Shown in pieces: positions 18,570 through 28,025 of a stretch of DNA of 64,000 nt. This stretch comes from Pseudomonadota bacterium. GTDB taxonomy: Bacteria > Desulfobacterota > Desulfobulbia > Desulfobulbales > SURF-16. The position numbers and the translations under genes are program-made. Each line of letters starts with the position of its first letter. Position 1 is the first letter of the stretch. The DNA lies in contig JAHIVT010000138.1 of assembly GCA_018816555.1 (NCBI GenBank), positions 1 to 64,000 of the forward strand. The letters are read 5' to 3'. The notes below the pieces were generated by a model. That model saw only the letters and a program-made list of their open reading frames with translations, was not told the DNA's origin and made no database searches.

Positions 18570-20873
18570 ATGTCGAAATCATTAATAATAGTTGAGTCGC
18601 CTGCCAAGGCGCGTACGTTGCAGAGATATCTCGGCAAATCTTTTACCGTGAAGGCCTCGGTGGGCCATATTCGGGATTTGCCGGTAAAGACATTGGGTGT
18701 GGATGTTGAACATGATTTTCAGCCAAAATATGTAACAATACGCGGTAAGGCGAAAATTATTACAGAGCTGAGAGGTGCCGCCCAAAAGGCTGACCAAATT
18801 TATTTAGCCCCTGACCCGGACCGTGAAGGGGAGGCTATTGCCTGGCATATCGCCACGACGATTGAGGCGGGCAAGAAACCGGTCCGCCGTGTGCTGTTTC
18901 ATGAGTTGACCAAAAAGGCCATTCTGGCGGCAATAGAAAATGCCACGGATATTGATCAGAATAAGTTCGAGGCGCAGCAGGCCCGGCGTATTCTGGACAG
19001 GCTTGTGGGTTATCAGATATCTCCTCTGCTGTGGGATAAAGTGCGGCGGGGGCTCAGTGCCGGACGCGTGCAATCGGTGGCGGTCCGCATGGTCTGCGAA
19101 CGGGAGCAGGAGATCGCTGATTTCACCTCAATCGAGTACTGGTCAATTACCGCGGAATTACAGCAGGATGGCCCTCCGCCTTTTTTGGCCCAACTGGAGC
19201 AGATTAACGGCCAGAAGCTGACAAACAAACAAGATAATCGTATCATTGATGAGGCGACCGCTCAGGGGATGGTCTCCGAGTTAAAAAATTGCTCCTTTGT
19301 TATTGACAAGGTCAGCAAGAAGAAAACCCGGCGCAACCCGAGCCCTCCATTTATCACAAGCAGTCTGCAGATCGAAGCCAACCGGAAACTGCGATTTTCG
19401 GCAAAAAAGACCATGATGCTGGCCCAGCGTCTCTATGAGGGAATTGCCATTGGTGAAGACGGTCCCACAGGATTGATAACCTATATGCGTACCGATTCCA
19501 CCAGAATCAACGATGAGGCATTGGCACAGGTGCGCGATTATATTCTCACGGCTTACGGCGACAAGCATCTCCCGGCCAAACCAAATATCTACCGGGCAAA
19601 AAAATCAGCCCAGGATGCCCATGAGGCAATCCGTCCCACTGATGTTGCCAAGACCCCGGATAGTCTTGCCTCCCATCTGGAAAAGGATATGCTGGCCCTC
19701 TATACCCTGATCTGGAAACGTTTTGTGGCCAGCCAGATGGCGCCGGCCATTTATGACCAGACATCGGTGACCATTGAGGCCGGTAGATATGGTTTCAAGG
19801 CAGTCGGCTCTATCGTGCGTTTCCTCGGTTTCATGACTCTGTATGTGGAATCCGGTGATGAAAGTCAAACCCCGCAGCAGGCGGATCAGGAAAGGGATGT
19901 TCTTTTGCCGGATCTTAAAGAAGGACAAAGTGTTGAGCTGCTGAAGCTTGATCCCAAACAGCATTTTACCCAGCCTCCTCCTCGTTATACGGAGGCCACC
20001 CTGGTGAAGGCCCTGGAAGAAAATGGAGTGGGCCGGCCCAGCACCTATGCCACCATTTTGTCCACCATCCAGGAAAAGGAATATGTAAAGCTGGAGCAGC
20101 GAAAGTTTTCTCCGACTGATCTCGGCAAGCTGGTCAACGATCTTCTTGTCAGACATTTTCCCGCCATCATGAATACGGAATTTACCGCCTCCATGGAGCA
20201 GAATCTTGACAGGATTGAAGAGGGTTCTGTTGATTGGCTGAGGATCCTGCAGGATTTTTATGGTCCCTTTCGGCAGGCACTTGATCTGGCCAAAAGTGAT
20301 ATGAAATCGGTCAAACGGAGTGCAGTTCCCACGGATATCAAATGCACACTCTGTGGCGGCGTCATGGTTATCAAATGGGGCCGCAAAGGAGAGTTTCTCG
20401 CCTGCGAAAATTATCCGGAATGCAAGAATACCCAGGATTTTAAAAAGGATGATGAGGGAAATATCGTTCCCGTGGACAAAGAGGAACCTCTGCCTTCCGG
20501 GGAGAAATGTGAAAAATGCGGGCGTCCCTTGGTCTATAAAAATGGCCGTTTTGGCAGATTTCTTGCTTGTTCAGGTTATCCAGAGTGCAAGCATATCCCG
20601 GCTGAAAAAACGGGAGTGCATTGCCCTGAGGAGGGATGCGGGGGGGAACTCATTAAAAAAATCTCCAAAAAGGGAAAGATATTTTACAGCTGCAATCACT
20701 ACCCGAAATGTCGTTTTGCCATATGGGATAAGCCGGTAAATGAACCCTGTCCGGATTGCCGGTCTCCCTACCTGCTGGAGAAGGAAAATAAAAGAAACGG
20801 CCTTCATGTGAAATGTCCAAACGAGAAGTGTGGTTACATGCACAAATTGACTGCCGAGGATGAAGAAGTATAA
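18570..20873 (+). CDS. topA: DNA topoisomerase I
   Basis: This type IA topoisomerase relaxes negative supercoils. The TOPRIM domain is at the N-terminus (LIIVESPAKARTLQRYLG; DPDREGEAIAWH). The active-site tyrosine is Y305 in GLITYMRTDSTR. Three cysteine-rich zinc ribbons lie near the C-terminus (CTLCGG, CEKCGRPL, CPEEGCGG) and a fourth ends the protein (CPDCRSPYL ... CPNEKCGY). Length of 767 is typical. It is the last gene in the dnaG-rpoD-dprA-topA run; no clear terminator follows within the next 100 bases. Confidence 0.97.
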   Translation: MSKSLIIVESPAKARTLQRYLGKSFTVKASVGHIRDLPVKTLGVDVEHDFQPKYVTIRGKAKIITELRGAAQKADQIYLAPDPDREGEAIAWHIATTIEAGKKPVRRVLFHELTKKAILAAIENATDIDQNKFEAQQARRILDRLVGYQISPLLWDKVRRGLSAGRVQSVAVRMVCEREQEIADFTSIEYWSITAELQQDGPPPFLAQLEQINGQKLTNKQDNRIIDEATAQGMVSELKNCSFVIDKVSKKKTRRNPSPPFITSSLQIEANRKLRFSAKKTMMLAQRLYEGIAIGEDGPTGLITYMRTDSTRINDEALAQVRDYILTAYGDKHLPAKPNIYRAKKSAQDAHEAIRPTDVAKTPDSLASHLEKDMLALYTLIWKRFVASQMAPAIYDQTSVTIEAGRYGFKAVGSIVRFLGFMTLYVESGDESQTPQQADQERDVLLPDLKEGQSVELLKLDPKQHFTQPPPRYTEATLVKALEENGVGRPSTYATILSTIQEKEYVKLEQRKFSPTDLGKLVNDLLVRHFPAIMNTEFTASMEQNLDRIEEGSVDWLRILQDFYGPFRQALDLAKSDMKSVKRSAVPTDIKCTLCGGVMVIKWGRKGEFLACENYPECKNTQDFKKDDEGNIVPVDKEEPLPSGEKCEKCGRPLVYKNGRFGRFLACSGYPECKHIPAEKTGVHCPEEGCGGELIKKISKKGKIFYSCNHYPKCRFAIWDKPVNEPCPDCRSPYLLEKENKRNGLHVKCPNEKCGYMHKLTAEDEEV

Positions 20874-20981
20874 AAAAATTTGATTTGTCTGCTGTCTTGG
20901 ATTAAAATATTTAAGGTGGTTGTTTTTCGTATAGCGTGGCAACGATAAAATCGTTTTCAGCAAAGCTAATAGGAGGCTGAC

Positions 20982-21335
20982 ATGATTTCTGCAATTAATT
21001 CATCGCTTTCCGCCCTTTCTGCTTTTGCTAAGAAACAGGAATCAATAGCCGATAATACTGCCAATGTAAATACCGACGGTTTTAAAAAGACACGGGTGAC
21101 ATTTCAGTCCGAAGTGGCTGGTACGGTTGAACCGCAGGTGAGCAGGGTTGACACGCCGGGGCCATTGGTATACGAGCAGAGCCCGGAGGGATATGGACTG
21201 GTGGAAAAATCAAATGTGGAAATCTCCGAGGAGATTCCCCAGGCAATGCTCAACAAGAGATTCTACCAGGCCAATTTGAAGATGATTCAATTTTCTGACG
21301 AAATGCTGGGGAGTCTGCTTGATATTAAAAGTTGA
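20982..21335 (+). CDS. Flagellar basal-body rod-like small protein (FlgB/FlgC family), orphan
   Basis: This 117-residue protein has the N-terminal rod-protein signature: a helical start (INSSLSALSAFAKKQESIAD) followed by NTANVNTDGFKKTR, matching the Flg_bb_rod A-x-N-x-NT-x-GFK pattern. A C-terminal helix (LNKRFYQANLKMIQFSDEML) resembles the rod C-terminal helix. Between them only a short loop remains, so it is close to FlgB/FlgC in size but with a reduced middle. The start has a strong AGGAGG site. No flagellar gene is near: topA lies upstream and pyrC is convergent downstream. It could be a stray rod component or a protein that re-uses the rod fold; I cannot decide which. Confidence 0.7.
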   Translation: MISAINSSLSALSAFAKKQESIADNTANVNTDGFKKTRVTFQSEVAGTVEPQVSRVDTPGPLVYEQSPEGYGLVEKSNVEISEEIPQAMLNKRFYQANLKMIQFSDEMLGSLLDIKS

Positions 21336-21404
21336 AGAGGTCAATGTCGGGGATAACAAGCAGAAAGAAAAGATACATCTCGATTCAAAAAGGTAAAATA
21401 TCTT

Positions 21405-22700
21405 TTACAGTTCCTTGAAGGTAATCTTGCCCGCGACAATCGTCAGCACCGCCTTGCCGTTTAATTCCCAGCCAAGAAACGGGGAATTGCTGCTTTTTGA
21501 GACAACATCTTCTTGGCGGTAAACAAAAGTTTTTTCCGGATCAATTACCGTAATATCAGCTGCACCGCCCTCTGAGAGCGATCCTCCCGCAACTCCCAGT
21601 ATTCTGGCCGGGTGGGTAGAAAGAAGCTCAATCATTCTGGAAGGGGTGAGTATGTTTTCCCTGACCAGGGCCAGGGTGAGAGGAACGGCGGTTTCCAGGC
21701 CGATGATGCCATTGGCCGCCTGATCAAACTCCACATCTTTTTCCATGGCGCTGTGCGGGGCATGATCTGTGGCGATGGCGTCAATGGTGCCGTCCCGCAA
21801 CCCCTCCCGTATTGCCGCCAGGTCATCAGCCGAACGAAGAGGGGGATTCATTTTGGCCCGGGTATTATAAATGCCGACCGCGTCTTCAGTAAGAGAAAAG
21901 TAATGGGGAGCGGTCTCCGCTGTTACTTTGCACCCCTTACTCTTGGCCCTGCGCACCAGATCGACAGACTCCCTGGTGCTGATGTGGGCAATATGGATAG
22001 GCCGTTCGACATATTCCGCCAAAGCCAGATCCCGATAGATCATAATAGACTCTGCGACCGTGGGAATACCCCGTAATCCCAGTCTGGTCGAGAGAGCGCC
22101 TTCATTCATCACGCCGTTTTCGCTTAAACTGGCCTCTTCGGAATGGGAAATAACGAGCAGGTTATGGTTGCCGCTGTATTCGAGGGCGCGGCGCATGAGC
22201 TGGCTGTTCGCCACCGGACGTCCATCGTCAGAAACGGCGACGGCGCCGGCCTTTTTCAATTCCCCATATTCGGCCAGTTCCGTTCCCTTGCTGTTCTTGC
22301 TGATTGATCCCACGGGATAGACTCTGGCAGATCCTTCTACAGAGGACTTGGTCAGAATGAGAGATGTGACGGATTGGTTGTCATTGATCGGGTTGGTATT
22401 GGGCATACATGCCACGGCGGTAAAGCCGCCGGCCGCCGCTGCCTTGGTCCCGCTGGCAATTGTCTCCTTATATTCTTCGCCTGGTTCACGCAAGTGGACA
22501 TGCATGTCAATGAGGCCGGGCACAAGCCATTTCCCTTGTAGGTCGATACTGAGACCGTTGGCTGGGCAGGAGATTGACAGGGCATTTCCTCTCTGGAGGA
22601 TTACACCGTCAACAATAAGCAGGTCACCGGGCTCATCAATATTATTAGCGGGGTCAATGATGCGACCATTCTGCAAGAGTAACGCCGGAGAAGAATTCAT
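21405..22700 (-). CDS. pyrC: Dihydroorotase
   Basis: This amidohydrolase forms dihydroorotate in pyrimidine synthesis. Zinc ligands appear in [10 protein letters not shown] (H67, H69), with the downstream metal residues in HISTRESVD and the catalytic aspartate in ATDHAPHS. The 431-residue length and sequence place it in the class I (type I) group, which in several bacteria works in complex with aspartate carbamoyltransferase. Its start overlaps the pyrB stop by 4 bases, which fits coupled translation and a possible PyrB-PyrC complex. Confidence 0.96.
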   Translation of the reverse strand: MNSSPALLLQNGRIIDPANNIDEPGDLLIVDGVILQRGNALSISCPANGLSIDLQGKWLVPGLIDMHVHLREPGEEYKETIASGTKAAAAGGFTAVACMPNTNPINDNQSVTSLILTKSSVEGSARVYPVGSISKNSKGTELAEYGELKKAGAVAVSDDGRPVANSQLMRRALEYSGNHNLLVISHSEEASLSENGVMNEGALSTRLGLRGIPTVAESIMIYRDLALAEYVERPIHIAHISTRESVDLVRRAKSKGCKVTAETAPHYFSLTEDAVGIYNTRAKMNPPLRSADDLAAIREGLRDGTIDAIATDHAPHSAMEKDVEFDQAANGIIGLETAVPLTLALVRENILTPSRMIELLSTHPARILGVAGGSLSEGGAADITVIDPEKTFVYRQEDVVSKSSNSPFLGWELNGKAVLTIVAGKITFKEL

Positions 22701-23635
22701 CGGTCCCCCCCTCCCATAATCAGATAGAGTAAGGCCATGCGGACCGCCACGCCGTTGGTGACCTGATCCATGATCACTGATTGTTCGCCATCGGCCACGT
22801 CAAAAGTCATTTCAACCCCACGGTTGATGGGGCCGGGATGCATAATAATGGCATCCGGTTTAGCTAATTTCAAAAGGGTTCTGTTAATGCCAAAAAAGGC
22901 TGCATACTCCCGCAGAGAGGGCAAGAGGGGATCAAACTGGCGCTCCTTCTGGATGCGAAGGGCCATGACCACGTCTGCGTCGGCCACAGCATCTTCAACC
23001 CTATGGCAGACAATTGCCCCCAGTTGTTTTATGCCGGCGGGGATGAGGGTGGCAGGACCGCTTACATAAACTTGAGCTCCCATTTTCGTAAAACCGATAA
23101 TATTGGAATGGGCGACCCTGCTGTGGCTTATATCGCCAATAATTGCTATTTTCAACCCGGCAATTCCCCCTTTTTTTTCACGGACAGTCATCATGTCGAG
23201 CAGTGATTGGCTCGGGTGCTCATGGGTCCCGTCCCCGGCATTGATCACCGATGCTTTAATGTGACGGGCAAGCAGGTGGGGTGAGCCGGAACTAGAGTGA
23301 CGGATCACGATGATATCGGGATTCATAGAGGTGAGATTTTTTGCCGTGTCGATCAGGGTTTCCCCTTTTCTGGCGCTGCTGGTGGAGGCAGAGATATTAA
23401 AGGTATCAGCGCTCATGCGTTTGGCCGCAATCTCAAAGGAGAGACGGGTGCGCGTACTTGGCTCGAAAAAAAGATGAATAACCGTCTTGCCGCGCAGTGT
23501 CGGAACTTTTTTAATCGGACGTTGTGATATTTCTTTAAATGATTCGGCGGTATCAAGGATAAAGCCAATATCACTGGCTGAAAGTTCCTCGATTCCTAAA
23601 ATATGTCTATGCTGAAAACGGTATTCAGATTCCAT
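22697..23635 (-). CDS. pyrB: Aspartate carbamoyltransferase catalytic subunit
   Basis: This enzyme condenses carbamoyl phosphate and aspartate. Carbamoyl-phosphate-binding motifs are [12 protein letters not shown] (STRTR) and [11 protein letters not shown]; the aspartate loop residues include [10 protein letters not shown]. The 312-residue length is normal for the catalytic chain. No pyrI regulatory subunit is adjacent, so regulation by PyrI is unlikely. It is the first gene of the pyrB-pyrC pair. No PyrR-like attenuator could be recognised in the 104 bases before it. Confidence 0.97.
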   Translation of the reverse strand: MESEYRFQHRHILGIEELSASDIGFILDTAESFKEISQRPIKKVPTLRGKTVIHLFFEPSTRTRLSFEIAAKRMSADTFNISASTSSARKGETLIDTAKNLTSMNPDIIVIRHSSSGSPHLLARHIKASVINAGDGTHEHPSQSLLDMMTVREKKGGIAGLKIAIIGDISHSRVAHSNIIGFTKMGAQVYVSGPATLIPAGIKQLGAIVCHRVEDAVADADVVMALRIQKERQFDPLLPSLREYAAFFGINRTLLKLAKPDAIIMHPGPINRGVEMTFDVADGEQSVIMDQVTNGVAVRMALLYLIMGGGDR

Positions 23636-23739
23636 GAAGGGCTAAATCCGGCGGTGCGGAATTGAAATTGCAAAAGAGGGAGAAAAATAACTCACTGTAA
23701 TGCTTAAATTATTTATTACTAAACTACCAAAAAAATTAA

Positions 23740-24414
23740 CTAGTGGATTATATCACCAATTCGACGCCATCGTACAGAAAATTTCTCTTTATTCCATGAC
23801 CAATAAAGCATGAAGGCCCTGCCTTTTAAGGCGGTATAGTCAACAAAACCCCAGAATCTGCTGTCGTGGCTGTTGTCTCTGTTATCCCCCATGACAAAAA
23901 GGGAGTGGGGAGGAACGGTAATCGGCCCGAAATTGTCTCGCGCGGGATTGGGTCCTGGGAAAATATTCGGGTCCATGTGAACGGCATATTTCACATTGAG
24001 GAGATTGCCATTAATATATACTTTTTTGTTGCGAATTTCTATGCGGTCGCCAGGCAAACCGATAACCCTTTTGATAAAGTCCTGTGACGGATTCTCCGGA
24101 TATTTGAACACGACCACATCAAGTCTTTCGGGGGTTCCCAGTGGAATCCACGTTTCTCCGGTAAAAGGATTTTTAATACCATAACAAAATTTATTTACCA
24201 ATATATGGTCACCGATGAGCAGTGTCGGAATCATTGAGCCGGATGGAATTTTGAAAGCCTGCACAACGAACGTTCTGATAAATAAAGCTAAAATCAGGGC
24301 GATGATTATTGCTTCTAAGTATTCGCGGATAATTGATTTTTTCTTGCTTTGCGACAACTCACGGCCCCCTGTTTGAAAAGACTTGGCTGCGGGAATTATT
24401 GGTAAAACTCTCAA
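23740..24414 (-). CDS. lepB: Signal peptidase I
   Basis: LepB cleaves signal peptides at the periplasmic face of the inner membrane. The Ser/Lys dyad is S60 in IPSGSMIPTL and K115 in DFIKRVIGLPGD. The C-terminal box GDNRDNSHDSRFWGFV is intact. A single transmembrane helix (about residues 34-52) precedes the active serine. The first about 25 residues are poorly conserved and the true start could be an internal codon. The gene is 104 bases upstream of pyrB on the same strand, and a long AT-rich region separates it from the divergent pil operon. Confidence 0.95.
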   Translation of the reverse strand: MRVLPIIPAAKSFQTGGRELSQSKKKSIIREYLEAIIIALILALFIRTFVVQAFKIPSGSMIPTLLIGDHILVNKFCYGIKNPFTGETWIPLGTPERLDVVVFKYPENPSQDFIKRVIGLPGDRIEIRNKKVYINGNLLNVKYAVHMDPNIFPGPNPARDNFGPITVPPHSLFVMGDNRDNSHDSRFWGFVDYTALKGRAFMLYWSWNKEKFSVRWRRIGDIIH

Positions 24415-25056
24415 AAAAAAATAAAATGGTATAAAATTTGCTTATATTCTTATGCACATTGCCGCAGGGGAGAAAAGCCGAAAAGTCATATTGAAAAAAG
24501 AAGCATCAAGGGCTTTCGTGTGCTGCCTTGGCAAAAAAATAAGGGAATATGATATATTCACTGGGATTATTTGAGAGCTATATAATGAAACTCCAAATCA
24601 TTACTCCATAAGACGTTAAAACACAAGAGGGTTCTTCGGACTTTACCGGGATGTATGGTTTTGTTTGTGAAGTGAGTCCTGATTGCGTTGTGATGGAAAT
24701 GAACGGTGGTTGTATAAAAAAAAGGACATTTCGTATCTTGTTTGCAACCAAAAATATAACATGCTAAAATTAAAATAAAAATGGATAAGATTTCTAACAA
24801 CTGTTGTTCCACCAGATATAGTGGATGAGATTTTTTTCTGATACAAAATATAGGATTGGTTCATTATCGCAGCGATGTTTTAAAAAAATATTTCCAGAAG
24901 ATTTTTTTAAAGCTGTCAAATTAGCGTGTATTTTTAAGTAGTTTGCGGTTGACAATCTTTTCGTGATGAGTGTTTAATATTTTTATGGAAGTCATTCTGT
25001 GGTTATGAAAGTGCATAGAAAAAGAATGAAATAGAAATTTATCAGGTTACCATCAT
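24415..25056. other. AT-rich divergent intergenic region between lepB and pilM
   Basis: This 642-base stretch is clearly more AT-rich than both flanks and must hold the lepB and pil promoters. Minus-strand frames of 73 and 81 codons (24567-24864) overlap each other, show no family resemblance and lack ribosome sites, so I do not call them. No tRNA or terminator is seen. Confidence 0.5.
24949..24978 (+). promoter_or_regulatory. Candidate sigma-70 promoter for the pil operon
   Basis: TTGACA at 24949-24954 and TTTAAT at 24973-24978 are separated by 18 bases, about 80 bases before the pilM start. The -35 is perfect and the -10 matches five of six consensus positions. AT-richness of the region raises the chance of a random match. 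Confidence 0.4.
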
Positions 25057-26160
25057 ATGGCTCCTCTAAACTTGCCGAAGTTCAATTTTAATATCAAAAA
25101 TTTTAAGCTGCCTTTTATGCGCCAGCAGAATCTAACCATAGGGCTCGATATCGGTTCCCATGCGGTAAAGGTATGTGAGCTCGCGGAAGGCGGCCAAAGA
25201 ATGAAGCTGATGAGCCTCGGCAGTGCCCGCTTGCCGGCCAATGCAGTTGAAGATGGTGAGTTAAGAGACCCTGATGCAGTGGCATCCGTGATCAAAACTC
25301 TCATTGGCAATTTGCAGATCAAGGGGAAAAAAGTCGGCATATCCATTTCCGGTTATTCTGTGATTCTCAAGAAAATCAACCTCTCCGTGATGAATGATAA
25401 GGAGTTGGAGGAACATATTCAGTCAGAAGCGGAACAATATATTCCTTTTGACTTGGCTGATGTTTATCTCGATTATCAGGATTTGAAAACGAATACCGAA
25501 GCTGAAGACAGGACTGATGTCATGCTGGTGGCAGCAAAAAAAGATGTTGTTGACTCCTACTTACATATGCTGTTGAACGTTGGTTTGAAAACCGTCCTGG
25601 TTGATGTTGACGCGTTTGCCCTTGAGAATTCTTTTGAAACGAATTACGGGCAGCAAGGGAATGTCGTGCTTGTTGATATTGGCTCCTCCAAGATGAACAT
25701 CAATATTGTTTCAAAGGGCGCATCGCTTTTTGCCCGCGACATTGCTCTCGGCAGCAAACAGCTCACCGAGCAGATTCAGGGGAAATTCGACCTTGATTTT
25801 GAAGAGGCTGAATCCTTGAAGATCGGAGCATTGGCGCCGGCTGAAAAACAGGAAGAGCTTGCGGAAATATTTATCAGCACAACGACCCAGTGGATTATGG
25901 AGATCAAGAAGGCCATTGACTTTTATAACTCGAACTTTCCTGATAGTGCTTTGACCAAGCTTGTTTTGAGTGGCGGTGGGGCCAAGGTAAAGGGGCTGGA
26001 TTCTTATTTCAGTGAAGAAACGGGATTGCCGGTTGAGGTTTTCAATCCTTTTGCCATGACCGGTGTCGATGCAAACAAAATAGATCCTGATTATTTAAAG
26101 AATATTGCGCCTGAAATGGCAATTTCCATGGGTCTGGCAAGCAGGCCTTGTCCTTTTTAG
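25057..26160 (+). CDS. pilM: Type IV pilus assembly protein PilM
   Basis: PilM is the cytoplasmic actin-like ATPase-fold protein of the type IVa pilus alignment complex. It binds the N-terminal peptide of PilN. Visible features: the phosphate-1 segment TIGLDIGSHAVKVCEL, the QSEAEQYIPFDLADVYLDYQ motif typical of PilM, phosphate-2 VVLVDIGSSKMNI, and the adenosine motif LVLSGGGAKVKGL. The 367-residue length is normal. The first about 20 residues are extra, and a start at the later methionine (25117, MRQQNLTIG) is possible. It leads pilM-N-O-P. Confidence 0.96.
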   Translation: MAPLNLPKFNFNIKNFKLPFMRQQNLTIGLDIGSHAVKVCELAEGGQRMKLMSLGSARLPANAVEDGELRDPDAVASVIKTLIGNLQIKGKKVGISISGYSVILKKINLSVMNDKELEEHIQSEAEQYIPFDLADVYLDYQDLKTNTEAEDRTDVMLVAAKKDVVDSYLHMLLNVGLKTVLVDVDAFALENSFETNYGQQGNVVLVDIGSSKMNINIVSKGASLFARDIALGSKQLTEQIQGKFDLDFEEAESLKIGALAPAEKQEELAEIFISTTTQWIMEIKKAIDFYNSNFPDSALTKLVLSGGGAKVKGLDSYFSEETGLPVEVFNPFAMTGVDANKIDPDYLKNIAPEMAISMGLASRPCPF

Positions 26161-26202
26161 GTTTATGTTGATGCACCTTTTAAGTACAAGCGAAAGAGTG
26201 TC

Positions 26203-26787
26203 ATGATACGAATAAATTTATTGCCAGTCCGGCAAATGAAAAAGCGCTTGCGCACCAGAAATGAGGTAATTGCCCTTATCGCCTCACTGGTTGTCTTGCT
26301 TGCATTGTTGGTAATGGCTTCGTTAAGTATGAACCAGAGGGTGACATCACTGCAGACAAGCATTATGAATTTGAATGAAAAAAAGTCAAAATATGATGTG
26401 ATTCTTAAAGAAATTAAGCAACTTGAACAAGACAAACAAAAATTGACCGCAAAAATCGATGTCATCAAGCAGCTCAAAGCAACATCGCAAATAACTGTTC
26501 ATTTACTTGATGAGATTGCCAACGTAACACCACAGGGCAGCATCTGGCTGCAAAGTTTAAAACAGTCCGGAAATACGGTTGCGCTTACCGGTATCGCTTT
26601 GGATAATACGAGGCTTGCTGATTACATGGATCGGTTAACTGCGTCGCCATATTTTTCAAGTGTAACTCTTGGAAAATCTTCTTTGACGACTATAGCGGGC
26701 CAGGACTTGAAATCATTTACCCTGAGTTTGGGAATCAAGAAGCCTGAAAGTGACAAGGCGCAAGCTGATCAGGATAAAGTGAAATGA
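26203..26787 (+). CDS. pilN: Type IV pilus assembly protein PilN
   Basis: PilN is a bitopic inner-membrane protein whose cytoplasmic N-terminus docks into PilM; the IRINLLPVRQ motif that does so is at residues 2-11. One transmembrane helix (about 26-44) is followed by a periplasmic coiled coil (about 55-95) and a small ferredoxin-like fold that pairs with PilO. Length of 194 is typical. Its stop overlaps the pilO start by 4 bases. Confidence 0.95.
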   Translation: MIRINLLPVRQMKKRLRTRNEVIALIASLVVLLALLVMASLSMNQRVTSLQTSIMNLNEKKSKYDVILKEIKQLEQDKQKLTAKIDVIKQLKATSQITVHLLDEIANVTPQGSIWLQSLKQSGNTVALTGIALDNTRLADYMDRLTASPYFSSVTLGKSSLTTIAGQDLKSFTLSLGIKKPESDKAQADQDKVK

Positions 26788-27395
26788 ATATAGATAAAGT
26801 CAAGATCCAAGAGGCCATCAACTCTTTTCTTGATGAAAAGGTTGCCTATCTCAAGCCGTTGCATAAGGCTATGATATGCATTTGCGCAATTCTCTTGCCA
26901 TGTGTTGCTTTTTATTTTTTGAGTTATTCCCCAAAAACAGTTGAAATCAACAAGTTGCAATCTCAGCAGAAACAATTGGAAGATGAAATAACAAAGCTGG
27001 AAAAGGCATCTCGCGAGATAACGAAGCACCGCGCGGAAATGGCGGAAACCAAATTGATGTTTGCCAAGGCTTCCGCTTTGCTCCCGCAGCAGCAGGAAAT
27101 TCCTTCACTTTTGACAAGTATTTCGGATATTGGGCAAAATTCAGGTTTGGATTTTCTTTCTTTCATTCCCAAAAATGAAATGAGAAAAGAATTTTACGCT
27201 GATATTCCTGTGGATATCAAAGTGAGTGGAACGTATCATAATGTTGGTGTTTTTCTAGATAAAATCAGTGATTTGTCCAGAATCGTCACGGTTTCCGATA
27301 TAAATATGGGGGGCCCAAAGCTGCAGGCGGGAGAAATGATTCTCGAGACCACATTCAGTCTTGTCACCTACCGGTTTGTTGAGTCTGCACCTTAG
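26784..27395 (+). CDS. pilO: Type IV pilus assembly protein PilO
   Basis: PilO forms the periplasmic heterodimer with PilN. It has a short cytoplasmic segment, one transmembrane helix (about residues 28-50, AMICICAILLPCVAFYFL), a coiled coil (about 55-90) and a C-terminal ferredoxin-like domain (DIPVDIKVSGTYHNVGVFLD is the conserved strand-turn region). 203 residues is normal. The ATGA overlap with pilN suggests coupled translation. Confidence 0.95.
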   Translation: MNIDKVKIQEAINSFLDEKVAYLKPLHKAMICICAILLPCVAFYFLSYSPKTVEINKLQSQQKQLEDEITKLEKASREITKHRAEMAETKLMFAKASALLPQQQEIPSLLTSISDIGQNSGLDFLSFIPKNEMRKEFYADIPVDIKVSGTYHNVGVFLDKISDLSRIVTVSDINMGGPKLQAGEMILETTFSLVTYRFVESAP

Positions 27396-27458
27396 GCACA
27401 GGGCAAGAATAAAAACAAGAAAAAGTAAATTTGAAAGTCGGGGGATAAAACTCCACAA

Positions 27459-28025
27459 ATGTACACACAAAGATGGAATATATTTTCAGCACTTAAAAAA
27501 GTATTTTTTTGTGTTGTCCTCGTGTTGGCGTATTTTTTAGTGCTGACAGGGGTGCAGGCAAATGAATCTGCTGAAAATACCGATACTTCCAGCCAGCAAG
27601 CACAAGAAGAGTATTCCGAGAAGGTTAAGGAGCTTATTCAGTTTTTGGAAGGGAGATCAGATTCTTTTGTTTATAATCGAGTGGGTCGTTCCGATCCGTT
27701 TATGCCGTTTATAAAGGAACAGGTTGTCGCCGCTGGCCTGGAAGTTCCCGAACAGGAACTCATGGGGATGCAGAAATTTGAACCGGGGCAGCTCACTCTT
27801 GTGGCCATCGTTATTACAGAAAATGGCCCCTTGGCCATGGTGGAGGATTCCGTTGGCAGAGGATATACAATAAGGAATGGAACCGAGATTGGCAGGTCTG
27901 GGATTGTCGACAGTATTGCCAATAACACAGTTGTTATCAAGCAGCGGTATAAAACAACTGCAGGTGAGGAGCGCTATAAATTTGTGGAAATGCTTCTAAA
28001 GAAAGAGGGGGAAAAGCAACAATGA
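27459..28025 (+). CDS. pilP: Type IV pilus assembly protein PilP
   Basis: PilP links the PilNO inner-membrane complex to the outer-membrane secretin. The family motif appears as GRSDPFMPFI, followed by the beta-sandwich domain (QLTLVAIVITENGPLAMVED ... YTIRNGTEIG). The N-terminal hydrophobic segment (about residues 14-34) looks like an uncleaved anchor or ordinary signal peptide. Most PilP proteins are lipoproteins, but no lipobox cysteine is seen here. Its stop overlaps the next start by 4 bases. Confidence 0.92.
   Translation: MYTQRWNIFSALKKVFFCVVLVLAYFLVLTGVQANESAENTDTSSQQAQEEYSEKVKELIQFLEGRSDSFVYNRVGRSDPFMPFIKEQVVAAGLEVPEQELMGMQKFEPGQLTLVAIVITENGPLAMVEDSVGRGYTIRNGTEIGRSGIVDSIANNTVVIKQRYKTTAGEERYKFVEMLLKKEGEKQQ

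Noticed and set aside
24567..24864. Two overlapping minus-strand small frames upstream of pilM
   Set aside because: They overlap each other in different frames, are AT-driven and show no ribosome site or recognisable domain.
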